From NCBI RefSeq assembly GCF_900114035.1, contig NZ_FORP01000006.1, forward strand, positions 283,531-347,530: a stretch of 64,000 nucleotides of DNA, written 5' to 3'. The position numbers and the translations under genes are program-made. Positions 44,475 through 51,692 of this stretch are shown here, piece by piece (position 1 is the first letter of the stretch; each line of letters opens with the position of its first letter). Origin of the DNA: Amycolatopsis sacchari (lineage in GTDB: Bacteria > Actinomycetota > Actinomycetes > Mycobacteriales > Pseudonocardiaceae). The notes beneath the pieces are model-generated. The model saw only the letters and a list, made by a program, of their open reading frames with translations. It was not told where the DNA came from and did no database searches.

Positions 44475-45211
44475 TCGCGGGCCGCCGCGGCGACGTTCGC
44501 GGGCACGCCCAGTTCGCCGAGCATGTCGGCCGCGGCCGACATTTCGTCGGTGCGGCGCTTGGCGTGCTTGTACGAACCGGTCACCAGGCGGTCCACAGTG
44601 GACTTGTCGGCGTTGGTCAGCTCGGTGACGATGATCTCCCGCAGCCAGTCCTCCAGGCCCGCCGCCCGTGCCGCTTCGAGCGCCTCGACCACGGCCGCCG
44701 ACATGCCCTTGAAGAACACGCTGCGCAACAGTTTCCGTTCCGCGGCCAGCCCCGCTTCGCCCGGCAGCACGTCGACCGACGCGCCCAGCGACGTGAGGAT
44801 TTCCGCGGTCCGCTCCGCCGCCGGGCCGCTGGCGAGCATCGGCACCTTCAACCCGCGCCCGGGCACGGGCGCCATGATCGCGATGTCGGTGAACGGCACC
44901 TCCCCGGCGATCCCGGCCAGCTGCCGCTTGAGCCCGGGGGAGCCGGTGTTGAGGTCGGCCCAGATCCCGGTCGTCCTCGGCAGTCCGGCACGCAGCGCGT
45001 CGACGGCGGCGGAGGCGCTGTTCACGCTGAGCACGAGGTCGGCGCCCTCGGCGGCCTCGGCCTCGGACGACGTGCCGACGACGCCGTCGGTGGCCGCGAC
45101 GGCCGGGTCGTACCCTCGGACGACCGCACCCGCGGCGACGAGGTCCCGTGCCAGCGCGCCGCCGGCCTCCCCGAGTCCGAGGACGGCGATCGTGACTGGC
45201 GTTCCGGACAT
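44396..45211 (-). CDS. NAD(P)-dependent oxidoreductase, 3-hydroxyisobutyrate/6-phosphogluconate dehydrogenase-like
   Basis: A 271-residue enzyme. The Rossmann start reads IAVLGLGEAGGALARDLVAAG, the substrate-domain segment ADLNTGSPGLKRQLA corresponds to the family's substrate motif, and the C-terminal helical domain has RKLLRSVFFKGMSAA with the catalytic Lys. It also resembles DUF1932-type members acting on phosphogluconate-like acids. ATG at 45211. It diverges from a GntR regulator across a palindromic operator, so it is likely that regulator's target. Its 3' end overlaps the kinase gene by 79 bp. Confidence 0.85.
   Translation of the reverse strand: MSGTPVTIAVLGLGEAGGALARDLVAAGAVVRGYDPAVAATDGVVGTSSEAEAAEGADLVLSVNSASAAVDALRAGLPRTTGIWADLNTGSPGLKRQLAGIAGEVPFTDIAIMAPVPGRGLKVPMLASGPAAERTAEILTSLGASVDVLPGEAGLAAERKLLRSVFFKGMSAAVVEALEAARAAGLEDWLREIIVTELTNADKSTVDRLVTGSYKHAKRRTDEMSAAADMLGELGVPANVAAAARDQLARLSGSSGRSNATSVPRLGEELR
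44591..44603. repeat. Palindrome GTCCACAGTGGAC (copy 3)
   Basis: Perfect 13-bp palindrome in the oxidoreductase gene, encoding Ser-Thr-Val-Asp on the minus strand. See the finding on this dispersed palindrome. Confidence 0.6.
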
Positions 45212-45263
45212 AGCGGGCTCCTCGGGGTGGTCAGGCACTACGATCCGATTAGACGAGAGCTGC

Positions 45264-45281
45264 GACAATATTGTCAACAAT
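45264..45281. promoter_or_regulatory. Probable GntR operator, overlapping palindromes
   Basis: GACAATATTGTC (45264-45275) is a perfect palindrome, and ATTGTCAACAAT (45270-45281) is an inverted repeat with a 2-bp centre that overlaps it. The site lies between the divergent oxidoreductase and gntR genes, 22 bp before the gntR start. Confidence 0.78.
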
Positions 45282-45303
45282 CGTCGGCGAGGAGTGGGGA
45301 ACA

Positions 45304-45948
45304 GTGAGCGAGGACCAGCCGGTGGTGGTCGCGATCCGCGACGCGATCGTGCGCGGCGAGTTCGTGCCCAATCAGCGGCTGGTCGAGGCCGACCTGTCCG
45401 CCCAGTTCTCCGCGAGCCGCGCCAACGTGCGGGCCGCGCTGATCGAGCTGGCGAACGAGGGGCTCGTCGAGCGCGTGCAGAACCGGGGCGCGCGCGTGCG
45501 GGCGGTGTCCATCGAGGAAGCGGTCGAGATCTCCGAAGTGCGGATGATGCTCGAAGCGCTGTGCGCGGCGAAGGCGGCGGAGCGGATCAGCGACGAGGAG
45601 ATCGCGGAGCTGCGGCAGCTGGGCGAGGACATGCGCCAGGCCGTCGCGGGCGGTGACGTCGTCGGCTACTCGGCGCTCAACCAGCGGCTGCACCTGCGGG
45701 TGCGGGAGATCAGCGGGCAGCGCACGGCCGCGCAGGTGCTGGAACGGCTGCGCGGCCAGAGCGTGCGGCACCAGTTCCGCCTCGCCATGCGCCCCGGTCG
45801 CCCGTCGGTCTCGCTGCCCGAGCACCTGGCGATCATCGACGGCATCTGCGCGCACGACCCGGAGCGCGCCCAGGCCGCCGCGCGGGCGCACCTGGAGAGC
45901 GTGATCAAGGCGCTCCGCGAGGCCGACGGCGACGTCATCCGCCCCTGA
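45304..45948 (+). CDS. GntR family regulator, FCD subgroup
   Basis: A 214-residue regulator: winged helix LSAQFSASRANVRAALIELA with EGLVERVQNRGARV, then an all-helical FCD ligand domain (EISEVRMMLEALCAAKAA, HLAIIDGICAHDPERAQAAA). GTG at 45304 with a purine-rich GAGGAG upstream. FCD members usually sense organic or sugar acids, in line with the divergent sugar-acid-type dehydrogenase. Stops 2 bp before the SDR gene converges. Confidence 0.92.
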   Translation: MSEDQPVVVAIRDAIVRGEFVPNQRLVEADLSAQFSASRANVRAALIELANEGLVERVQNRGARVRAVSIEEAVEISEVRMMLEALCAAKAAERISDEEIAELRQLGEDMRQAVAGGDVVGYSALNQRLHLRVREISGQRTAAQVLERLRGQSVRHQFRLAMRPGRPSVSLPEHLAIIDGICAHDPERAQAAARAHLESVIKALREADGDVIRP

Positions 45949-45950
45949 CG

Positions 45951-46709
45951 TCACGTGTCCGCGGCTTCGTGCAACCCGTTGTGCCGGTTGAGTCCTCCCG
46001 TGATGCGGGTGACCGCGCGGCGCGGCAACGCCCGCGGCGCCCACGTCGCCACCCGGTGGACGAGACGGCCGGGGTAGGAAACGGTCCTGCCGCGGGCGAA
46101 GTCGTCGAGCGTCTTCGCCGCCACGGATTCGGGGGAATCGGCGAAGCGGGGGTCGATGGTGGCGGTGGTGCCGTCGAAGAACCCGGTGTCCACCGCTCCC
46201 GGGTGGGCCGCCATGATCCGCACCCCGCTGCCCCGCGTCTCCTCGGCGAGCGCTTCGGTGAAGGACAGGACGAAGGCCTTCGTCGCGGCGTAACCGGCCT
46301 GGTAGGGCATCGGCTGGAAGGCCGCGGTGGAGGCGACGTTGATGATGCCGCCCGAGCCCCGCGCCAGCATCTCGCGCCCGATGCGGTGGGTCAGCGTCAT
46401 CAAGCCCGTGACGTTGAGCGCCACCGCACGCAGGTTCTGCTCGAACGGGCGGCCGAAGAACGGGCCGACCGGACCGTAGGCCGCGTTGTTGAGCAGCAGA
46501 TCGACCGGCATGGCCAGCGCATCGACCGCGGAAGGGGCGGCGAGATCGGCCGGTATCGCCTCGACCTTGACGCCGTGCCGGTCGCGGATCGTCGTGGCGA
46601 GTTCGCGCAGTGCCGCGCCGGACCGGGCGACGAGCACGAGGTTCGCGCCGCGCGCGGCCAGTTCGAGGGCGTACGCCCGGCCCAGCCCCCTCGACGCCCC
46701 GGTGACCAT
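45951..46709 (-). CDS. Short-chain dehydrogenase/reductase
   Basis: A 252-residue SDR from the first ATG at 46709. Cofactor motif TGASRGLG, NNAAYG, and the catalytic Ser in INVASTAAF with Tyr-x3-Lys in YQAGYAATKAFV. The sequence just upstream, in frame, encodes YEFRGTTAM, which looks like the normal SDR N-terminus, yet no ATG, GTG or TTG precedes it at the right place. It faces a MarR gene across two palindromes and is its probable target. Substrate unknown. Confidence 0.88.
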   Translation of the reverse strand: MVTGASRGLGRAYALELAARGANLVLVARSGAALRELATTIRDRHGVKVEAIPADLAAPSAVDALAMPVDLLLNNAAYGPVGPFFGRPFEQNLRAVALNVTGLMTLTHRIGREMLARGSGGIINVASTAAFQPMPYQAGYAATKAFVLSFTEALAEETRGSGVRIMAAHPGAVDTGFFDGTTATIDPRFADSPESVAAKTLDDFARGRTVSYPGRLVHRVATWAPRALPRRAVTRITGGLNRHNGLHEAADT

Positions 46710-46750
46710 CGCCGTCGTGCCGCGGAACTCGTATACGTGCCCTCCCTGGT

Positions 46751-46767
46751 AGTTCGAGGCTCGAACT
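46751..46767. promoter_or_regulatory. MarR operator 1
   Basis: AGTTCGAGGCTCGAACT: 17-bp perfect palindrome with one central base, 42 bp from the SDR ATG and probably overlapping its promoter. Confidence 0.85.
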
Positions 46768-46787
46768 TCTAGCGGGCACCGTAACAG

Positions 46788-46802
46788 CTTCGAGGCTCGA
46801 AG
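46788..46802. promoter_or_regulatory. MarR operator 2
   Basis: CTTCGAGGCTCGAAG: 15-bp perfect palindrome sharing the core TTCGAGGCTCGAA with operator 1. Centres are 36 bp apart. It is 19 bp before the marR start. Confidence 0.85.
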
Positions 46803-46821
46803 GAAATGCTAGGCTGCCGCC

Positions 46822-47241
46822 GTGGGTGAGCGGGAGCTGGCGGCGGCCGTGCGGGCCAACCACGAGGTCTTCCTGCGCACCGCGGACCGCATCGGCCCGG
46901 TGCTGGCGGCCCACGGGCTGACCGAAGCCACCGCGCAGGCCCTGCTGATGATCGATCCCGACGAGGCGCCCCCGTCGATGAAGACCATGGCCGAGCGGCT
47001 CCACTGCAACGCGCCCAACCTGAGCTTCGTCACCAACCAGCTCGTCACCCGCGGCCTGGTCGAACGCGTGGCGGACACGCGCGACCGGCGGTCCCGGGCG
47101 CTGGTCCTCACGGGCGAAGGACGGCGGGTGCGTGCCGAAGTCGAGCGGGAAACGCTGCGGCGCAGCCCGTTCTCCCGGCTGGACGCGGACGAGCTGAAGA
47201 CGCTGGTGTCGCTTTTGGACCGGGCGCTGGAGCAGTCCTAG
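46822..47241 (+). CDS. MarR family regulator
   Basis: A 139-residue winged-helix protein: SMKTMAERLHCNAPNLSFVT is the recognition region and LVERVADTRDRRSRALVLT the wing. GTG at 46822. Two operators upstream indicate autoregulation and control of the divergent SDR gene. Overlaps the next, converging marR gene by four bases. Confidence 0.92.
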   Translation: MGERELAAAVRANHEVFLRTADRIGPVLAAHGLTEATAQALLMIDPDEAPPSMKTMAERLHCNAPNLSFVTNQLVTRGLVERVADTRDRRSRALVLTGEGRRVRAEVERETLRRSPFSRLDADELKTLVSLLDRALEQS

Positions 47242-47726
47242 CGCGCCACGCCCTCCACGGTTTCCAGCACCGTGCCGAGCAGCGCGGCCAGCGTCCGGCG
47301 GTCCTCTTCGGACAGGTTCGCCAGCGCCGTCCGCTCGGCCGCGAGCTGCTGGGGCAGCAGTTCGTCGATCAGCTCGACGCCCTTGTCGGTCAGCCGCACC
47401 TGCACGACGCGCCGGTCGCGCTCGCTCGCCGTGCGGGAGACCAGGCCCATGCGGGCGAGCCGGTCGAGCCGCTTGGTGATCGCCGCGCCCGAGGACAGCA
47501 TTTCGCGGCTGATCTGCCCGGGGTTGAGCACTTCGTTGCGCCGCAACGCACACAGCACGTCGAACTCGGCCCGCGTCAGCTCGTGCCCGGCGAGCAGGTC
47601 GTCGGTGTCGCGGCGGATCAGGGACGCGAGCCGCAGCACGCGGCCGATCACCGCCATGCCGGAGGTGTCCAGCTCGGGCCGCACCTCACCCCACTGGCGC
47701 CGGACTCTGTCGATGAGATCGCTCAC
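47238..47726 (-). CDS. MarR family regulator
   Basis: A 162-residue MarR protein: LTRAEFDVLCALRRNE, QISREMLSSGAAITKRLDRL and GLVSRTASERDRRVVQVRLT. GTG at 47726. It is divergent from a FUSC-type membrane protein; an inverted repeat overlaps that gene's start. It probably represses the exporter until an aromatic or phenolic ligand binds (inference). Confidence 0.92.
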   Translation of the reverse strand: MSDLIDRVRRQWGEVRPELDTSGMAVIGRVLRLASLIRRDTDDLLAGHELTRAEFDVLCALRRNEVLNPGQISREMLSSGAAITKRLDRLARMGLVSRTASERDRRVVQVRLTDKGVELIDELLPQQLAAERTALANLSEEDRRTLAALLGTVLETVEGVAR

Positions 47727-47759
47727 CGGAACGCTCCTTCGGGCCGGTTACTTCGATAG

Positions 47760-47777
47760 TATTTTACCTGTGAAATA
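47760..47777. promoter_or_regulatory. Probable MarR operator before the FUSC gene
   Basis: TATTTTA-CCTG-TGAAATA: 7-bp arms with one mismatch. It is AT-rich amid GC-rich DNA and covers the proposed GTG start of the FUSC gene. Confidence 0.7.
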
Positions 47778-48834
47778 TGTGGACCGTCACGACCTCCGCC
47801 GAGCGCTCGCCCTCCACGGCTGGTGGCGGCTGCGCCCGGTGGCGGGGCCTGCCGGGACCTCGGCACTGCGGGCCATGACCGGGGCGAACATAGTCCTCGT
47901 CGCGGTGGTGCTCGCAGGGCACACCGCCTTGGCGCCCGCCGCCGCGTTCGGCGGGATGACGGCGGTGCACGCGAGGTTCGCGCCCTACCCCGTGCGCGCG
48001 CGGCTGCTCGCCGCCGTCGGCGCCGGGCTCGTGCTGTGCGTGGCGCTCGGCAGCGTGGTCGCGGCCGCGGGCTGGGGACCCGTGCCGGTGGCGGTGCTGG
48101 TCGCCGTCGTCGCGGCCGTGGCGAAACTGCTCACCGACGCGGTCGCCGCCGGCCCGCCCGGCGGGCTGATCTTCGTGTTCGCCGTCGCGACGACCGCCGT
48201 GCTGCCGGTGTCGTGGTCGCAGGCGGCGGTGCAGACGGGTGTCGCCGCACTCGCCGCCGTCGTCGCGTGGTGCGTGGGCATGGCGGGCTGGTTGTTCTTC
48301 CGCGAGCCGCACGAGAAAGCGCCTTCCTGGCGGGAAAGCCTGCTGGCCGCCGTGCGCCTGCCGTCGCACGAACTGCCGCGGGCGGCGAAGGTCGGCCTCG
48401 GGGTGCTCGCCGCCGGGCTGCTCGCGCACTTCCTGCACCTCGGTCACCCGTACTGGACGATGATCGCGGCCGCCGCCGTGCTGCAGTCCACCCACCTCAA
48501 CCACACGGTGCACCGCACGGTCCAGCGCGTGCTCGGCACGCTCGTCGGGGTGGTGCTCGGCGGTCTGCTGCTCGCCGCCGACCTGCCGACGCCCGCGAAG
48601 CTCGCGTGCATCGTCGTCGCGCTGTTGTGCGGGGAGCTGACGGTCATCCGCAACTACGCGCTCGCGATGGTCTTCATCACCCCGCTCACGCTGCTGCTGA
48701 GCTCGCTGCTCACCCCGCCGGACGCGTTCGGCCTCGCGTCGGACCGGCTGCTCGACACCGTCCTCGGCGCGCTCGCCGGGCTCGCCGCGGCGCTCGTCCG
48801 GCCCGGCCGCGGCTACTCGCTGGCGGCCGCGTGA
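47770..48834 (+). CDS. FUSC family membrane protein, aromatic acid exporter-like
   Basis: A 354-residue protein with about ten helices in two FUSC-type halves. The second half has HPYWTMIAAAAVLQ, RTVQRVLGTLVGVVLGGLLL and ALAMVFITPLTLLLSS, typical of fusaric acid resistance/AaeB-like proteins. GTG at 47770 or 47779; both overlap or touch the operator, so the message may be leaderless. It probably exports weak aromatic acids. Ends directly against the converging response regulator. Confidence 0.85.
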   Translation: MKYVDRHDLRRALALHGWWRLRPVAGPAGTSALRAMTGANIVLVAVVLAGHTALAPAAAFGGMTAVHARFAPYPVRARLLAAVGAGLVLCVALGSVVAAAGWGPVPVAVLVAVVAAVAKLLTDAVAAGPPGGLIFVFAVATTAVLPVSWSQAAVQTGVAALAAVVAWCVGMAGWLFFREPHEKAPSWRESLLAAVRLPSHELPRAAKVGLGVLAAGLLAHFLHLGHPYWTMIAAAAVLQSTHLNHTVHRTVQRVLGTLVGVVLGGLLLAADLPTPAKLACIVVALLCGELTVIRNYALAMVFITPLTLLLSSLLTPPDAFGLASDRLLDTVLGALAGLAAALVRPGRGYSLAAA

Positions 48835-49461
48835 CTACTTCCCGCGGCGCGCGACCCACGCCGCGGCCTGCGTGCGCCGCTGCATGCCGAGCTTCGCGAG
48901 CACCGACGTCACGTAGTTCTTGACGGTCTTCTCCGCCAGGAACAGCCGTTCGGCGATCTCCCGGTTGGACAGCCCGTCGCCGATCAGCTCCAGCACGCTG
49001 CGCTCGCGTTCGGTGAGCTGGTCGAGCTCGTCCTCCCGCGGGTGGCGCAGCTTGTCCAGCACGCGGGCGGTGGTGAGCGGGTCCAGCAGCGAGCGCCCGG
49101 CGGCCACCTCGCGCACGGCGTTCACGACGTCCTGCCCGCGCACCTGCTTGAGCAGGTAGCCCGAGGCCCCGGCCATGATCGCGCCGACCATGGCCTCCTC
49201 GTCGTCGAACGCGGTGAGCACGAGGCACTGCGGGGGGTTCGGCTTGGAGCGCAGCTCGCGGCACAGCGCCACGCCGTCCCCGTCGCCGAGCCGCACGTCC
49301 ACCACCGCCACGTCGGGCTCGACGTGCATCGCCACCGCGAGCGCCTCGTCGGCGCTGCTCGCCTCCGCGACCACCTCGATGTCCGGCTCGTCGCTCAGCA
49401 GCTCCCGCAGCCCGCGCCGGACCACCTCGTGATCGTCGACGAGCAGCACCTCGATGGCCAT
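48835..49461 (-). CDS. NarL/DosR-like response regulator
   Basis: A 208-residue regulator: receiver with LLVDDHEVVRRGLRELL, phospho-acceptor Asp in VAVVDVRLGDGDG, and Lys in YLLKQVRGQDV; LuxR-type HTH LTERERSVLELIGDGLSNRE and AEKTVKNYVTSVLAKLGMQR. The HTH closely resembles DosR/DevR, including the extended C-terminal helix. No kinase is adjacent; the nearest is the DosS-like kinase 4.4 kb away (43308), a likely partner. Confidence 0.92.
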   Translation of the reverse strand: MAIEVLLVDDHEVVRRGLRELLSDEPDIEVVAEASSADEALAVAMHVEPDVAVVDVRLGDGDGVALCRELRSKPNPPQCLVLTAFDDEEAMVGAIMAGASGYLLKQVRGQDVVNAVREVAAGRSLLDPLTTARVLDKLRHPREDELDQLTERERSVLELIGDGLSNREIAERLFLAEKTVKNYVTSVLAKLGMQRRTQAAAWVARRGK

Positions 49462-49523
49462 ACCTGAAGAGTAGAGCCACGCGCAGCGTGTCCGAGGGGG
49501 CGGTGGTCGGGCGAGGGGCCGGC

Positions 49524-50909
49524 CTAATGGGCCCAGATCCGCCGTGACGCGCCTTCCGGGTCGGACTCCACGGTGACCTCCGTGTCCCAGATCCGCGCCA
49601 GGCGCTCACCCGGTTCGTACTCGGGCCAGCCGGGGTCGCCGGTCGCGGCGAAGGACGTCCACGCCTTGCGGAACTCCTCGGACAGCGCCGTCGCCTCGGG
49701 CGGCACCGGGCTGCCGAGCAGCATCGCGCCGAGCTGCCCGTCGAAGTTGCCGAACGTCAGCGGCAGGTCGAGCCCGTGGCAGCAGCCCAGCAGACCGCCG
49801 AACGCCGGGCTGGGCCAGGTCAGCTCGTACAGGAACGTGCGGCCGGGGTGGTTCTGCGCGCACCACGTCGTCGGCATGCGGAAGATCGCGTCGGACATGA
49901 TCAGCACGTAGAGGTCCGGGTCGGACAGCTGCGGGTACGCCGTGCGGTAGCCGTCGATCGACGCGCCCACCGCGGCGGCCGTCGCCGCCGGGTCCTTCGC
50001 GGTCACGTCCTCGTTCGCGGAGAACAGGCGGTACTCGTCCCGGTTGAACCCCACGACCAGGTCGACCTCGCCCCGCAGCCGCTCCCACGGCAGCCCCGCG
50101 ACGACGTCCCCGTCGATGACGGGGCCGAAGGGCGTGATCGTGCCCGGCACGGCCTGCACGCCGTGGATCGCCTCGGACGGCAACGCGCCGAACGCCTCCG
50201 CGGTCAGCTCCGCGCCGAGCGCGGCGGCGATCCGTGCCGCGGTCGCGCGGGCGGTGTCCTCGGACTGGAACCCGCCGGCGACGCTCTGCCCGATCGCCCG
50301 GTGGAACAGCCCGCGCCCGGCCTCGGCGGCGGTCAGGGCGGCCACGGCGGTGCCACCGGCGGACTCCCCGAAGAGCGTCACGTTGTCCGGGTCGCCCCCG
50401 AAGGCGCGGATGTTGTCCTGCACCCAGCGCAGTGCCGCGAGCTGGTCGAGGAACGCCCGGTTGCCCGCCGAATCCGGCAGCCAGCCGAACCCCTCGAACC
50501 CCACCCGGTAGTTCAGCGACACGACGACCACGCCGCCGCGGGCGAGGTTCGCGCCGTCGTACTCCGGCTGCCGCGACGTGCCCACGATGTACGCGCCGCC
50601 GTAGAGCCACACCATGACCGGCAGGCCGCTCGCGCCGGGATCCGGGGTCCAGACGTTGACGGTCAGGCACTCCGGGTCGTCGCCGGGCGTCCAGCTCGAC
50701 GGCACCCCCGGCAGCAGCGTGCTCTGCGGGACGTCGGCGCTGTAGCGCGTGGCGTCGCGGGTGCCTTCCCACTGCTCCGGTGGTTGTGGCGGCAGGAACC
50801 GCCGGACACCGTCGAGGGGTGCGGCGTAGGGGATGCCGCGGAAGGCGCTGACCCCGTCGGTCGTCTGGCCGCGCACGGCGCCGTGTGTCGTCTGCACTCG
50901 AGGTTCCAC
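49524..50909 (-). CDS. Type-B carboxylesterase
   Basis: A 461-residue alpha/beta hydrolase of the carboxylesterase/lipase family: GVSAFRGIPYAAP, oxyanion WLYGGAYIVG, nucleophile GESAGG with Ser near 193, and the catalytic His in CCHGLDLPLTFGN. GTG at 50909. No signal peptide, so cytosolic. It follows the nuclease-fold gene by 21 bp on the same strand and may be cotranscribed. Confidence 0.9.
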   Translation of the reverse strand: MEPRVQTTHGAVRGQTTDGVSAFRGIPYAAPLDGVRRFLPPQPPEQWEGTRDATRYSADVPQSTLLPGVPSSWTPGDDPECLTVNVWTPDPGASGLPVMVWLYGGAYIVGTSRQPEYDGANLARGGVVVVSLNYRVGFEGFGWLPDSAGNRAFLDQLAALRWVQDNIRAFGGDPDNVTLFGESAGGTAVAALTAAEAGRGLFHRAIGQSVAGGFQSEDTARATAARIAAALGAELTAEAFGALPSEAIHGVQAVPGTITPFGPVIDGDVVAGLPWERLRGEVDLVVGFNRDEYRLFSANEDVTAKDPAATAAAVGASIDGYRTAYPQLSDPDLYVLIMSDAIFRMPTTWCAQNHPGRTFLYELTWPSPAFGGLLGCCHGLDLPLTFGNFDGQLGAMLLGSPVPPEATALSEEFRKAWTSFAATGDPGWPEYEPGERLARIWDTEVTVESDPEGASRRIWAH

Positions 50910-50930
50910 GATCCAGATCTACCACGGAGT

Positions 50931-51626
50931 TCACCGCGCACACGGTCTTTTGCCTCGTTCGCCGGCAGGCGGGTGGGCCTTGGTGCAGGTCGTGGTGGTC
51001 GGCTCGGTGCTCGGAGCGGCCGGTGGGGGTGCGGGCGGCTGGGCCGTGCTGGTGACGGGCGGGGGTGTGCGGATCGAGGTGACGGTCGGCGCCGGCGAGT
51101 TCGGGCGACGGCACGGCGGACCCCACAGCCCGGTGCCCGCCTGCCTCGCGGCGGTCTCGGCGTCGGCGAGGCGTGGGTCGCCTGCCGCGAGCGGGTCCGG
51201 AGAGTATTTCGCGTAGCCGTTCCGCAAAGCGATCATCGAATAGTTCGTGCCGTCCGGAAGGTCGATCATGGCGAGTGATCCGGATCCGGTGTCGACGATT
51301 TCGGCGGTCACCCTGTCGCCGGTCAAGAAAGCGCTTGCCCAGTTGGCCGACTCGATGGAGAAACAATCTCCGGCGGCGGGGGCCGCGAGACCCGCGGCCC
51401 GAATTGAAAGCGCTTTCCCACTCGGATCCGCAAGGTCCACAGTGGTGCCACGGACACTCATGACGGTGTAGGTAGTCGCAGCTGGGTGCGGGGGAAGGGG
51501 GGACGGGGTGGCCGCAGCGGTGCTGTCCGGCACGGCCGGCCTGCCGAAAACCGCGGTCACGGTGAACAGCGCTCCGAATGCGGTCAGCGTGATCTTGAGC
51601 CAGAGCGGCACAGGTCTGTTCAGCAC
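50931..51626 (-). CDS. Membrane-anchored thermonuclease-like protein lacking catalytic residues
   Basis: A 231-residue protein. One N-terminal helix (LWLKITLTAFGALFTVTAVF) anchors or exports it. Residues 52-168 resemble a staphylococcal-nuclease fold (YTVMSVRGTTVDLAD, LPDGTNYSMIALRNGYAKY, AETAARQAGTGLW). The usual GIDxPE reads GLAAPA, so the Asp and Glu are gone, and the usual YGR-LAYV reads GSGSLAMI, so the Arg is gone. A Thr/Pro-rich tail ends the protein. Start GTG at 51626, beginning of the hydrophobic segment. Likely a non-catalytic binding domain. Confidence 0.75.
   Translation of the reverse strand: MLNRPVPLWLKITLTAFGALFTVTAVFGRPAVPDSTAAATPSPLPPHPAATTYTVMSVRGTTVDLADPSGKALSIRAAGLAAPAAGDCFSIESANWASAFLTGDRVTAEIVDTGSGSLAMIDLPDGTNYSMIALRNGYAKYSPDPLAAGDPRLADAETAARQAGTGLWGPPCRRPNSPAPTVTSIRTPPPVTSTAQPPAPPPAAPSTEPTTTTCTKAHPPAGERGKRPCAR
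51406..51417. repeat. Palindrome GAAAGCGCTTTC
   Basis: Perfect 12-bp palindrome within the thermonuclease-like gene; a related GAAAGCGCTTGC lies at 51327-51338. See the finding on GMAAGCGCTTKC. Confidence 0.55.
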
Positions 51627-51692
51627 GGGGGCTTCTCTTTTTCCGGGGGTGCGCGATTTACTTTTCCGGGGTTGCGGGAAGATTAGCGGCCG

